Source: JAGLTN01 sp035403325 (GTDB lineage: Bacteria; Planctomycetota; Phycisphaerae; Sedimentisphaerales; Anaerobacaceae). Taken from it: a stretch of DNA of 42,946 nucleotides. Positions within the stretch are counted from its first letter, which is position 1, and each line of letters opens with the position of its first letter. Below, one piece after another: positions 15,510-24,143 of the stretch. Below the pieces are notes generated by a model, which did no database searches, was not told the origin of the DNA, and worked only from the letters and a program-made list of their open reading frames with translations. Position numbers and translations under genes: made by a program. The DNA lies in NCBI GenBank assembly GCA_964492365.1, contig CAZBKA010000005.1, forward strand, positions 1 to 42,946. Reading direction: 5' to 3'.

Positions 15510-17933
15510 ATGAAAAGATCATGGAAGATGGTTGTTTTTCTGAGTGTGTTCTTATGCAGTGTGTCCTTGTTCGCTGCTGAGCCAGATGGTAACGATGTTA
15601 TTGTTGCTTCAGACAGTAATAATGTTATTGCGGCTGGTTCAGATATTAATAAAGTTAAAGCGGTTGATTCAAATAGTAAAGATATTATTGATGTATTAAA
15701 AGTTGCTGGCAATGTCAGCGTCAGCAGCAACAAGGTTCTTACCAAGGTAAGGACCCGTGTCGGTGACATAATTGACCAGGACAGATCCAATGAAGACTGC
15801 AAAAGGATAGCGGAACTTCCTGGAGTTGAATACAGCTATTATAATACTGCGGTTGTTGAGGGAAGACTTGAGCTTACATATGTTGTTGTTGAGCAGAATA
15901 TTGCAAGGCAGCTTAATTTTATCGGTAATAACAAACTTAAGGAGAAGGTTTTAAAAAGAAAGCTTGATTTTAAGGTTGGAGATTATGTTGATTCAGTAAA
16001 AGTTGAGAAGGGTGCGGATGATCTAACTGAATTTTATCATAAGAAAGGTTATTCTTTTGCTGAGGTAACTTTTGATAAGGATAAGCTTTCCAGCGGCAAA
16101 GTAAATTATACAATTATTGAAGGCCCAAGGGCGAGAGTTGTTTCGGTTAAGGTTGTTGGTAATAAGTCGATCAAGACGGGCAAGGTTAAAGGCCCCCTTA
16201 AGACCAAGACCAAGAAATTTTTTATTTTCAATAATTATTACGATGACGAAGAGATTTCCGGAGATGTGACCAAGCTTGAAAAGATGTATTCCAGGCGAGG
16301 TTTTCTTGATACAAAGATAGAGAAAGAGATTAGTTTTAATGAGACCAAGACGAAAGTTTATGTTGTTTTTAACATTGCAGAAGGTCAGATATATAATCTT
16401 GCAAGCTTAAAATTTTCGGGTAATAAATATTTCGATGAAAAGATTCTTCGAGAGGGTTTCAAGCTTGAAGAAGGTGAGATGTACAGCGAATACAAATCGC
16501 AGTTTGATGTAAAGAGTGTTCTTGCGCACTATAAGGCAATAGGCTTTGTTGATGCGACTGTCGAAGAGAAGCGAGGATTTTTGCCAGGCAATCGAGTTGA
16601 TGTTGAATTTGAAGTAACGGAGGGAGAACGTTATAGGCTCGGTCTGGTCGAGGTGAGCGGTAATGAGGACACGCAGGATAAAGTTGTCAGACAGATACTT
16701 GATGAATACGATTTTGTACCAGGCAACTGGTATAATGCTGATAAGGCGGCTGGAACCGGGAAGAGTTTTCTTGAGAAAAGAATTCAACAGAGGTCAATGG
16801 CGGAGTCTGTAATTATTACACCTGTAGACGGGATCGAGGGTTATAAGAATGCCAAGGTCGATGTTACAGAAAGTCAGACGGGGTCGATTGTTGTTGGAGC
16901 CGGTGTTTCGAGTAACAGCGGAGCAATGGGTCAGTTAGTTTATCAGCAAAGGAACTTTGACTCATCAGATAAGCCTGAGAACTGGGGAGAATTTCTTACC
17001 GGCAAAGCGTATAAGGGTGCGGGTCAGAATTTGCGAATAGCTTTAGAACCTGGTACCGAGGAGAGCCAATATTCAGTTAGTTTTACTGAGCCTTATTTTC
17101 TCGATAAAACAATTAGCCTTGATATGGTTGGTTCAGCCTGGGAAAGGGAGCAAGAATGTTATGATGAGGAGAGAATTAAAGGCTATCTTGGTTTTGAGAA
17201 GCGTTATATGAATGACTGGCGAACACATATAGCATTTAGAGCTGAGCAGGTAGATGTTACGAATCTTGACAGCGATGCTCCCAAGGAAGTTTATAAAGAT
17301 AAGGGCAGAAGTATGCTCGGAGGGGTAAGGTTCGGGGTTGGTAAGGATACCACGGATGATGACTGGAACCCATCCAAGGGGTATATATTTGATGTAAGTT
17401 ACGAGCAGGTCGGAGGTGATTATACCTTTGGAGTTGTAAGGGGCACTTACCGTCAGTATAAAACTATTTTTGAGGACCTTGATGAACGCAAGACTGTATG
17501 GGGTATCAGACTTGAAGCGGATTCAATAGTTGGCGGCGAAGCTCCTGTTTTTGAGAAATTTTATGCAGGCGGTCAGGGCAGTATAAGAGGTTTTGATTAT
17601 CGCGGAGTAAGTCCGAGAGGTTTGCGTACCAATAATGGAGCAGCTTACGATGGTGCAGATCGTCATGATCCGATAGGAAGCGAGTGGATGGTACTTGCTA
17701 ATACGGAAGTGACGGTTCCTATTTTTAATGAAAATTTTGCACTTATGCTGTTTGTTGACAGCGGTATGGTTGAGGAGGGCGGTTATCGTGTTGCAGTTGG
17801 TACTGGAATTCAGATAATGCTTCCGCAGTGGTTCGGTCCTGTGCCTATGAGATTTGCAATCGCCACACCTGTAATGAAGGATGACGACGATGATACCCAA
17901 ATATTTAGTTTTTCTGTTGGAAGGCTATTCTAG
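15510..17933 (+). CDS. bamA: Outer-membrane protein assembly factor BamA
   Basis: BamA folds and inserts beta-barrel proteins into the outer membrane. A signal peptide (MKRSWKMVVFLSVFLC...SLFA) is followed by a low-complexity stretch, several POTRA domains (about 65-440; repeated patterns such as IAEGQIYNLASLKFSGNKYF and VTEGERYRLGLVEVSGNED), and the C-terminal barrel with the Omp85 box GGQGSIRGFDYRG. It ends in Phe, as expected for an outer-membrane barrel. I prefer the ATG at 15510: AAGGA lies 8 bases upstream, whereas the ATG at 15501 directly abuts it. The gene shows a diderm envelope and heads the ompH-lpx group. Confidence 0.93.
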   Translation: MKRSWKMVVFLSVFLCSVSLFAAEPDGNDVIVASDSNNVIAAGSDINKVKAVDSNSKDIIDVLKVAGNVSVSSNKVLTKVRTRVGDIIDQDRSNEDCKRIAELPGVEYSYYNTAVVEGRLELTYVVVEQNIARQLNFIGNNKLKEKVLKRKLDFKVGDYVDSVKVEKGADDLTEFYHKKGYSFAEVTFDKDKLSSGKVNYTIIEGPRARVVSVKVVGNKSIKTGKVKGPLKTKTKKFFIFNNYYDDEEISGDVTKLEKMYSRRGFLDTKIEKEISFNETKTKVYVVFNIAEGQIYNLASLKFSGNKYFDEKILREGFKLEEGEMYSEYKSQFDVKSVLAHYKAIGFVDATVEEKRGFLPGNRVDVEFEVTEGERYRLGLVEVSGNEDTQDKVVRQILDEYDFVPGNWYNADKAAGTGKSFLEKRIQQRSMAESVIITPVDGIEGYKNAKVDVTESQTGSIVVGAGVSSNSGAMGQLVYQQRNFDSSDKPENWGEFLTGKAYKGAGQNLRIALEPGTEESQYSVSFTEPYFLDKTISLDMVGSAWEREQECYDEERIKGYLGFEKRYMNDWRTHIAFRAEQVDVTNLDSDAPKEVYKDKGRSMLGGVRFGVGKDTTDDDWNPSKGYIFDVSYEQVGGDYTFGVVRGTYRQYKTIFEDLDERKTVWGIRLEADSIVGGEAPVFEKFYAGGQGSIRGFDYRGVSPRGLRTNNGAAYDGADRHDPIGSEWMVLANTEVTVPIFNENFALMLFVDSGMVEEGGYRVAVGTGIQIMLPQWFGPVPMRFAIATPVMKDDDDDTQIFSFSVGRLF

Positions 17934-17979
17934 TAAAAATATTTGTTCCTAAAATAGATATATATGAAAGGTTTGATGT

Positions 17980-18567
17980 ATGAAGGCAAAAAGTATTTTA
18001 TTTTTTAGTTTATTAGGTTTGGCAGTTTTGTTTGTAAGTTATGGCAGCTGGGCAGAGCCAAGTAATACGACAAGTGATTCAAAATATGGAGTTGTAAGTA
18101 TCCGGACGATATTCGAGACCAGTCAGAAGAATGTAAAGTATCGTGCAGATGCAGAGGAACAGCAGAACAAAATGATTGCAGACCTTGAGAAGCTTTCTAA
18201 AGAGGCAGAAGCAGATGAGGCTGGTTTGAAGACTCTGGTTGCCGGCAGCAGTGATTATATTGCACTTAGCAAATCGATTTTCGAGAAGCAGGCAAAGGTT
18301 GATGCGCTGAAGGAGTTCTATAAGCAGAGTATGACCATGCAGGATAAGCAGTGGACGGAGAAAATTTATGAAGATATTCTTCGTATCACAGGTGAAGTTG
18401 CCAAGCAGCGTGGTTTGATTCTAGTTTTAGCAAAAGATGAAGTTGAATTTCCATCGCCAAGTGCGAATGAATTGATGCTTGCTATTCGTACGAATAAGCT
18501 TCTTTACAGCGGTGGTTGTGTTGATATTACAAACGATGTTATGACCGCATTTGATGCGGAGAAGTAA
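17980..18567 (+). CDS. OmpH/Skp-family periplasmic chaperone
   Basis: Skp-like proteins hold unfolded outer-membrane proteins in the periplasm for BamA. The 195-residue protein has a signal peptide (MKAKSILFFSLLGLAVLFV..., cleavage after SWA) and a long charged helical, coiled-coil-like middle (about 45-125), followed by the family C-terminal strand region. AAAGG precedes the ATG. The position between bamA and lpxD matches the classic bamA-skp-lpxD order, which is the strongest support for the role. Confidence 0.85.
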   Translation: MKAKSILFFSLLGLAVLFVSYGSWAEPSNTTSDSKYGVVSIRTIFETSQKNVKYRADAEEQQNKMIADLEKLSKEAEADEAGLKTLVAGSSDYIALSKSIFEKQAKVDALKEFYKQSMTMQDKQWTEKIYEDILRITGEVAKQRGLILVLAKDEVEFPSPSANELMLAIRTNKLLYSGGCVDITNDVMTAFDAEK

Positions 18568-18597
18568 TAATTATCAGGATATCAGGATTTTATTTGT

Positions 18598-19644
18598 ATG
18601 GAATTGACGGCTGGTGAATTAGCGAAAAAAATAGGCGCTAAAATATTTGGTGACGAGTCTGTTGTTATAAGTTCTGTCGGGACGGTAGATGCTGCCGGCG
18701 CGGAGCAGATAACATTTGTCACCGATGAGAAGCATTTGCCTAAGGTTCGTAACAGTAATGCCGGTGCAGTGATGGTTTCTTCGCAGGTTGAAGGATTGGA
18801 TAAACCCCAGCTTGTGGTTGATAATATTAATAAGTCATTGATCGAAGTTTTGGGCATTTTTTCGCCGAAACTGGAAAGTTTTAAACCTTCTATAAGTCCA
18901 AGTGCTGAAATTGCGGATAGTGCTAAGATTGGTTGTGAAGTTTATATTGGGCCTGGTGTTGTTATTGCTGGTAATGTTGAAATCGGCGATAATGCGGTTC
19001 TTAAAGCTGGGTGTAAAATTGGTGAAAAAACCAGGATTGGCAAGAACAGTATAATAGACTATAATGTTGTTGTGTATCACGGCTGTGTTATAGGCAATAA
19101 TGTTATAATCCAGGCCAATAGCACGATTGGAGCGACTGGTTTTGGTTATTATTTTATCGATGGTGCACACAGACTGATACCTCATAACGGCGGTGTTGTT
19201 ATTGAGGATTTTGTTGAGATCGGTTGTAATAGTTGTGTTGACAGAGCTAAGTTTGGTAATACGGTTGTTGGTGCTGGTACTAAGATCGATAATCTTGTTC
19301 AGATTGCTCATAATGTTATAGTGGGTAGATGTTGTTTGATAATGTCTCAGGTTGGGATAGCAGGGAGCACTAAGCTTGGTGACGGCGTTGTTTTGGCAGG
19401 GCAGGTCGGCGTTAAGGATAATGTCGAGATTGGCTCTGGTGTTGTTGCAGGTGCTCAGGCTGGTATTGCTACTAATATTGAGGCAGGTATGAAGGTTCTT
19501 GGTGCTCCTGCTGATGATGCGAAAAAATTTATGCAGCAAGTAATGGCAGTTAAGAAATTGCCTGAAATGGTTAAGCAGTTGAAAAAGTTAAGTAAGAAGG
19601 TTGACAGTCTTGAAGCTTCAAAAGACGATAAGCTCGGAAGTTAA
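18598..19644 (+). CDS. lpxD: UDP-3-O-acylglucosamine N-acyltransferase
   Basis: It adds the second acyl chain, on the amine, in lipid A synthesis. The N-terminal uridine-binding domain (about 1-100) is followed by a left-handed beta-helix of hexapeptide repeats (IGCEVYIGPGVVIAGNVEIG). The catalytic His lies in IDNLVQIAHNVIVG. A C-terminal helix (VKQLKKLSKKVDSLEASK) extends the trimer. Length 348 residues is normal. Its end overlaps the start of lpxC-fabZ by about 35 bases, which indicates translational coupling. Confidence 0.95.
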   Translation: MELTAGELAKKIGAKIFGDESVVISSVGTVDAAGAEQITFVTDEKHLPKVRNSNAGAVMVSSQVEGLDKPQLVVDNINKSLIEVLGIFSPKLESFKPSISPSAEIADSAKIGCEVYIGPGVVIAGNVEIGDNAVLKAGCKIGEKTRIGKNSIIDYNVVVYHGCVIGNNVIIQANSTIGATGFGYYFIDGAHRLIPHNGGVVIEDFVEIGCNSCVDRAKFGNTVVGAGTKIDNLVQIAHNVIVGRCCLIMSQVGIAGSTKLGDGVVLAGQVGVKDNVEIGSGVVAGAQAGIATNIEAGMKVLGAPADDAKKFMQQVMAVKKLPEMVKQLKKLSKKVDSLEASKDDKLGS

Positions 19645-20920
19645 AATATCAGGCAGAGGCCTGTTCAGCGGCAAAGATGCACGATTGGTTTTTCGTCCTG
19701 CGGATGTTGACCATGGTGTTGTGTTTGTTCGTACAGACCTTACGGAACCTGTTCGTATTGAGGCCTTGGTTGGTAATGTTTCCCAGGTGCCCAGGCGTAC
19801 GGCTTTAGCTAAGGGGCCTGTCAGCGTTGAGACGACGGAGCATTGTCTTGCGGCTGTGAGTGCCTTGGGAATCGACAACCTTATAATTGAAGTTGACGGG
19901 GTGGAGCTGCCTTGTAATGATTGCAGCAGTATAGACTATTACAGGGCATTGACCAAAGCAGGAGTTGTTGAACAGCAGGGGGCCAAAAAAGAATTTATAA
20001 TTCGTGACCCAATAACGGTATCTTCGGGCGATTCTTATGTTTATGCTTTGCCTTGTGATGACGATGTTTTGAATATTACATTTGACCTGGATTATGGCGG
20101 ACACACAGGAATAGGCAGACAGATATTCAGCTGCAGGGTTGTGCCGGAGAGTTTTGAGAATAATCTTATGTCGGCTCGTACGTTTTTGCTTGAGGCGGAA
20201 GCGAAGCAATTTCAGGCCAAGGGGCTGGGGACTCATTTGAGTCCGAAGGATATTCTGGTTATCAGTTCAGATGGACCAATAAAGAACAGCTATCGTTATG
20301 AGAATGAATGCGTAAGGCATAAGATCCTTGATCTTATCGGTGATTTGGCGTTGTCTGGCAGGAATATTTCCGGCAGGGTTGTAGCATATAAGAGTGGTCA
20401 TTCATTGAATCAGCAACTTGCATCGAAGATATTCGAAGCGGCGAAAAGTCAGGACAGGTTTGACAAGTTCGGTACAGATGCGATTCTGGATATTCGCCGA
20501 ATACAGAAAATATTGCCACACAGATATCCATTTCTGCTTGTTGACAGGGTTACTGAGATAGAAGGTGACAGGAAGATTAAAGGCATAAAAAATGTTAGTT
20601 TTAATGAGCAGTTTTTTCAGGGTCATTTTCCTGGTACACCGATTATGCCTGGCGTTTTGATAGTTGAGGCAATGGCACAGATTTCGGGATTGCTTTTTGC
20701 ACAGAGGCTGGAGAATACTGGTAAGCTTGCGGTTTTGCTAAGTATGGATAATGTAAAATTGCGTAAAGCTGTGACGCCTGGTGACCAGTTGATCCTTACG
20801 TCTGAGGCGACTAAACTGCGTAAGAGAACTGCGCAGTGTCAGTGTCAGGCGATGGTTAGCGGTGTTATTGCAGCTGAGGCGCAAATAAAGTTTATGCTTT
20901 TGGATGATGATAAATTGTAA
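19610..20920 (+). CDS. lpxC-fabZ: Bifunctional UDP-3-O-acyl-GlcNAc deacetylase / 3-hydroxyacyl-ACP dehydratase
   Basis: Two enzymes are fused. Residues ~1-285 are LpxC, the committed zinc deacetylase of lipid A synthesis: VETTEHCLAA supplies a zinc His, HKILDLIGD supplies the other zinc ligands, and SGHSLNQQL the catalytic His. Residues ~295-435 are FabZ, with LPHRYPFLLVDRV, the catalytic His in QGHFPGTPIMPG and the acidic residue in VLIVEAMAQ. Such fusions are known in Bacteroidetes and planctomycete relatives. No ATG is available. TTG at 19610 is preferred, as AGAAGG lies 9 bases upstream; TTG at 19601 is the alternative. Both overlap lpxD. Confidence 0.93.
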   Translation: MKLQKTISSEVKISGRGLFSGKDARLVFRPADVDHGVVFVRTDLTEPVRIEALVGNVSQVPRRTALAKGPVSVETTEHCLAAVSALGIDNLIIEVDGVELPCNDCSSIDYYRALTKAGVVEQQGAKKEFIIRDPITVSSGDSYVYALPCDDDVLNITFDLDYGGHTGIGRQIFSCRVVPESFENNLMSARTFLLEAEAKQFQAKGLGTHLSPKDILVISSDGPIKNSYRYENECVRHKILDLIGDLALSGRNISGRVVAYKSGHSLNQQLASKIFEAAKSQDRFDKFGTDAILDIRRIQKILPHRYPFLLVDRVTEIEGDRKIKGIKNVSFNEQFFQGHFPGTPIMPGVLIVEAMAQISGLLFAQRLENTGKLAVLLSMDNVKLRKAVTPGDQLILTSEATKLRKRTAQCQCQAMVSGVIAAEAQIKFMLLDDDKL

Positions 20921-21004
20921 ACCATTAAGTGTGGTAAATGCTCACTGATGAGCGCGGAAATTTAGATTAAGATTAGTGTTTTTTTTTACTTTGTTTGGAG
21001 GTTT

Positions 21005-21823
21005 TTGATAAATAAAATGAGTCAGATACACAGCAGTGCAGTTATTGGTGCGGGTGCTAAATTAGCAGAAGATGTTAATATTGGTCCCAATTGTGTAATT
21101 GGCAGCGGCGTTGAAATTGGCAGCGGCTGTATTTTTGAACCTAATGTTGTAGTTGGTAAAAATGTTAAGATTGGAAAGAACAATCACTTTTTCTCCAATT
21201 GCAGTATAGGCGGCTGGCCTCAGATACTAGGTATGAAAGATGAGAGTAAGATTGGCAAACTTGAGATCGGTGACGGCAATGTCATTCGTGAGCAGGTTAC
21301 TATACATCCGAGTATGCACAAAGACGGCTTAACTAAGGTTGGCAGTAATAACCTTCTTATGATCGGTGTTCATATTGGTCATGACTGTGTTCTTGAGGAT
21401 ATGATAGTTATGAGCAATTATGTTCAGATAAGCGGTCACTGTCATATTGGTAAGGGTGTTTGGCTTAGCGGTATGGTTTTGCTTCATCAGTTTATTACTA
21501 TGGGGAACTGGTGTTATGCTGCAGGTATGACAGGCGTTAATCATGATATTCCGCCTTTTGTTATAGTAAGCGGTCACTATCCGCCAAGAGTTCGCGGAGT
21601 TAATAAGCGAGGGCTTTCCCGTGCCGGCCTTGACGAGCAGGCGCAGAAAAATGTTATGCGTGCCTATAAGGCTCTTTATCGTACCGGAGGCAGTTTGCTG
21701 GCAAATGCGACCGCATTGGCTAAGGAAGACTGGATCGATGATAATGTCAGGAGTATGCTCGATGTTATTTTCAACAGTACTAAGCACAGGTACGGCAGAT
21801 ATCTTGAAACGTTCCGAGATTAA
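21005..21823 (+). CDS. lpxA: UDP-GlcNAc acyltransferase
   Basis: It performs the first step of lipid A synthesis, 3-acylation of UDP-GlcNAc (or of the 3-amino analogue). The N-terminal half is a left-handed beta-helix of hexapeptide repeats (IGPNCVIGSGVEIGSG). The conserved catalytic region is VHIGHDCVLED, followed by LLHQF. The C-terminal helical domain has the family run RAYKALYRTGGSL. Length 272 residues is normal. The start is uncertain: TTG at 21005 is only 3 bases from GGAGG, and ATG at 21017 is 15 bases away. The next gene is an oxidoreductase rather than lpxB. Confidence 0.93.
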   Translation: MINKMSQIHSSAVIGAGAKLAEDVNIGPNCVIGSGVEIGSGCIFEPNVVVGKNVKIGKNNHFFSNCSIGGWPQILGMKDESKIGKLEIGDGNVIREQVTIHPSMHKDGLTKVGSNNLLMIGVHIGHDCVLEDMIVMSNYVQISGHCHIGKGVWLSGMVLLHQFITMGNWCYAAGMTGVNHDIPPFVIVSGHYPPRVRGVNKRGLSRAGLDEQAQKNVMRAYKALYRTGGSLLANATALAKEDWIDDNVRSMLDVIFNSTKHRYGRYLETFRD

Positions 21824-21882
21824 TTTTAACCAAGCGTCAGCTGGCGATCTGATGTTGCCGCGGGCGGTGGAGATATAATTTA

Positions 21883-22887
21883 ATGAATAAATTACGGACA
21901 GCAGTTGTCGGTGCCGGCAAGATGGGTACCATTCATGCGAAGGTTTATGACAGCCTGGACAGTTGTGAGTTGGTTGCGATTGTTGACAAAGACCTTCAAA
22001 GTGCAGAGAAGCTTGCCAAAAAATATAAATGTCAGGCATATAGTGATTGTAAAGATCTGATTGGCAAGGTTGATGCGGTTACGATATCTGCGCCGACGAT
22101 ATATCATAGTGAGATCGCTGAATTTCTTATAAAAAATAAGATAGCTGTGATGATCGAGAAGCCTTTAGCAGCATCGGTTGAGCAGGGCAGAAGGATAGTC
22201 GAACTTTCCAAGCAATATGATGTTGTTGTTGCGGTTGGACATTCGGAAAGATGTAATCCTGTAGTGCAGGCGATGAAGAGGCTGGATATTGAACCTAAGT
22301 TTATTGAGGCCAACAGGATTAGTCCTTATCCATTCAGGTCGATGGATGTTGGTGTTGTTCTTGATGTTATGATCCATGATATCGATATAATTTTATCTCT
22401 TGCTAATAGTAAGATCAAAAAAGTTGAGGCTATAGGCGTCAATGTAATTGAGGAGCAGGAAGATATTTGTAATGCGAGAATCGTTTTTGAGAACGGCTGT
22501 ATAGCTAATATTACAGCTTCGAGGCTGGCACTTAAGACTGAGAGAAAAGTTCGTGTTTTCAGCAAGCAGGCATATCTGAGTCTGGACTATTATAAGAAGT
22601 ATGGAATTATTATAAAAGCAGGCGAGAATGTTAATGTTGTTGAGTGGATACGAGAGAAGAAGAGGGAAAAGAATTTTAATTTCATGTCTGTTAACTGGCC
22701 TGAGCTTTTGCATATCGAGGAGCTTGAGATAGATGACCGAGAACCTTTGCGTGTTGAACAGGAGTCATTTTTGAAGGCTGTTGCAGATCGTTCTTCAAGG
22801 CCTGAGGTTAGTGTTGAGGATGGTTTGGCTGCTATGGAGTGTGCAGAGATGATATTGAAGTCACTTAAAGAGCATAGCTGGGATTAA
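21883..22887 (+). CDS. Gfo/Idh/MocA-family NAD(P)-dependent oxidoreductase
   Basis: The Rossmann nucleotide site is VVGAGKMGTIHAKVYDS, and the family motif EKP appears in MIEKPLAASVEQG. The C-terminal alpha/beta domain (about 120-330) carries SERCNPVVQAM and MIHDIDIILSLA. The 334-residue enzyme lacks a signal peptide. It follows lpxA within 60 bp inside the lipid A operon. In some bacteria an oxidoreductase of this family (GnnA) beside lpxA works with an aminotransferase (GnnB) to make the 3-amino sugar used by LpxA. No aminotransferase is present here, so that role is only a possibility. Confidence 0.85.
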   Translation: MNKLRTAVVGAGKMGTIHAKVYDSLDSCELVAIVDKDLQSAEKLAKKYKCQAYSDCKDLIGKVDAVTISAPTIYHSEIAEFLIKNKIAVMIEKPLAASVEQGRRIVELSKQYDVVVAVGHSERCNPVVQAMKRLDIEPKFIEANRISPYPFRSMDVGVVLDVMIHDIDIILSLANSKIKKVEAIGVNVIEEQEDICNARIVFENGCIANITASRLALKTERKVRVFSKQAYLSLDYYKKYGIIIKAGENVNVVEWIREKKREKNFNFMSVNWPELLHIEELEIDDREPLRVEQESFLKAVADRSSRPEVSVEDGLAAMECAEMILKSLKEHSWD

Positions 22888-22922
22888 TAAATTTTGGAAA
22901 TTGATTTTAGGGGAACAGATTT

Positions 22923-23537
22923 ATGATTCGTAAAATTAGTTTGTTGTTTATGTTAGTTGTGTTTATGGCAGGTGGGGTGGTTTTGGCAGAAGACAGTAAT
23001 ACACCTAAGGAAGAAAAAAAGGCAGAGATTAAGATAGTTAAGGTGAAAATTGAGACGAATATGGGTGATATTGTTCTTGAACTTGATGCAGAGAAGGCAC
23101 CATTGACTGTTGAAAATTTTCTGCGTTATGTTAATGAGAAATTTTATGACGGGGTTATCTTTCATCGTGTTATAAATAATTTTATGATTCAAGGCGGTGG
23201 TTTTTCTGCTGATATGAAACGCAAAGATACTCATGGGGCCATAAAGAACGAATCATCTAATGGACTGAAAAATGATGTTGGTACGATAGCGATGGCCAGG
23301 ACCAATGATCCGAACAGTGCGACGTCCCAGTTTTTTATTAATCACAAAAATAATGATTTTCTTAATTATGTTAAGGGCGTGAACCCCGGTTATGCGGTAT
23401 TCGGCAAGGTTACAGAAGGAATGGATGTTGTCAATAAGATCGCAGCTGTTAAGACTGGAAAGTGGAAAGGCATAATGCCAGATGTTCCCGTAGAGCCTGT
23501 AATAATAAAGACAATGACAGTTGTTGAAGAAAAATAG
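22923..23537 (+). CDS. Secreted cyclophilin-type peptidyl-prolyl isomerase
   Basis: It speeds cis-trans isomerisation at proline bonds during protein folding. A signal peptide (MIRKISLLFMLVVFMAGGVVLA) and a short Lys/Glu-rich linker precede a bacterial cyclophilin domain (about 40-200) with FHRVINNFMIQGGG, IAMARTNDPNSATSQFFIN and PGYAVFGKV. The export signal places it in the periplasm, fitting the neighbouring BamA and Skp functions. It is clearly a paralogue of the next gene, which lacks a signal peptide. AGGGGA lies upstream of the ATG. Confidence 0.93.
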   Translation: MIRKISLLFMLVVFMAGGVVLAEDSNTPKEEKKAEIKIVKVKIETNMGDIVLELDAEKAPLTVENFLRYVNEKFYDGVIFHRVINNFMIQGGGFSADMKRKDTHGAIKNESSNGLKNDVGTIAMARTNDPNSATSQFFINHKNNDFLNYVKGVNPGYAVFGKVTEGMDVVNKIAAVKTGKWKGIMPDVPVEPVIIKTMTVVEEK

Positions 23538-23561
23538 GTTGTTTTAGAAAGATATAATTTT

Positions 23562-24062
23562 ATGACAGCAAAGAAAGTAGAATTAAAAACTAATTTAGGT
23601 GATATTATTATTGAGGTTGATGATAAAAAGGCGCCTGTTACCGCTAAGAACTTTATTAGTTATGTTGAAGATAAGTTTTTTGACGGCGTTGTTTTTCACC
23701 GTGTTATACCGGATTTTATGATTCAGGGCGGGGGATTCAATGTTGATATGAAAGAGAAAAAAACCAAGGCTCCTATCGTTAATGAGGGAGGCAATGGTCT
23801 TAAGAATTCTCGCGGTACCCTGGCGATGGCCAGGACCAATGATCCTGATAGTGCTACCGCTCAGTTTTTTATTAACCTGAAAGATAATAGTTTTTTGAAT
23901 GCGGCACCGGGTAATCCAGGCTATGCTGTATTCGGCAAGGTTGTTGAAGGGATGGATACGGTTGATTCAATTGCTGAGGTTGAGACTGGCAGTCATGGAT
24001 ATCATGACGATGTTCCAGTAGAGCCTGTTGTTATTGAGAGTGCGAGGGTTATCAGTAAATAA
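23562..24062 (+). CDS. Cytoplasmic cyclophilin-type peptidyl-prolyl isomerase
   Basis: This is a single-domain cyclophilin of 166 residues without signal peptide: FHRVIPDFMIQGGGFN, LAMARTNDPDSATAQFFIN and PGYAVFGKVVEGMD are the active-site runs. It lies 24 bp after its exported paralogue and is very similar to it over the whole domain, so the pair arose by tandem duplication with one copy carrying an export signal. It is the last gene before a strong terminator. Confidence 0.94.
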   Translation: MTAKKVELKTNLGDIIIEVDDKKAPVTAKNFISYVEDKFFDGVVFHRVIPDFMIQGGGFNVDMKEKKTKAPIVNEGGNGLKNSRGTLAMARTNDPDSATAQFFINLKDNSFLNAAPGNPGYAVFGKVVEGMDTVDSIAEVETGSHGYHDDVPVEPVVIESARVISK

Positions 24063-24084
24063 ATTACGGCTGATAAATAGTAAT

Positions 24085-24125
24085 AAAAAAAAAGGGCTGT
24101 CATCATATCCGTCAGCCCTTTTTTT
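24085..24125. terminator. Bidirectional rho-independent terminator
   Basis: The stem AAAAGGGCTG / CAGCCCTTTT (24090-24099 with 24113-24122, loop 13) is flanked by nine A on the left and seven T on the right. It can end both the long + strand operon and the converging - strand gene at 24144. Confidence 0.9.
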
Positions 24126-24143
24126 ATTCAGATATCTGAAACG

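Noticed and set aside
18835..19539. Long antisense frame within lpxD
   Set aside because: Shadow frame opposite a well-conserved gene, produced by its codon bias.
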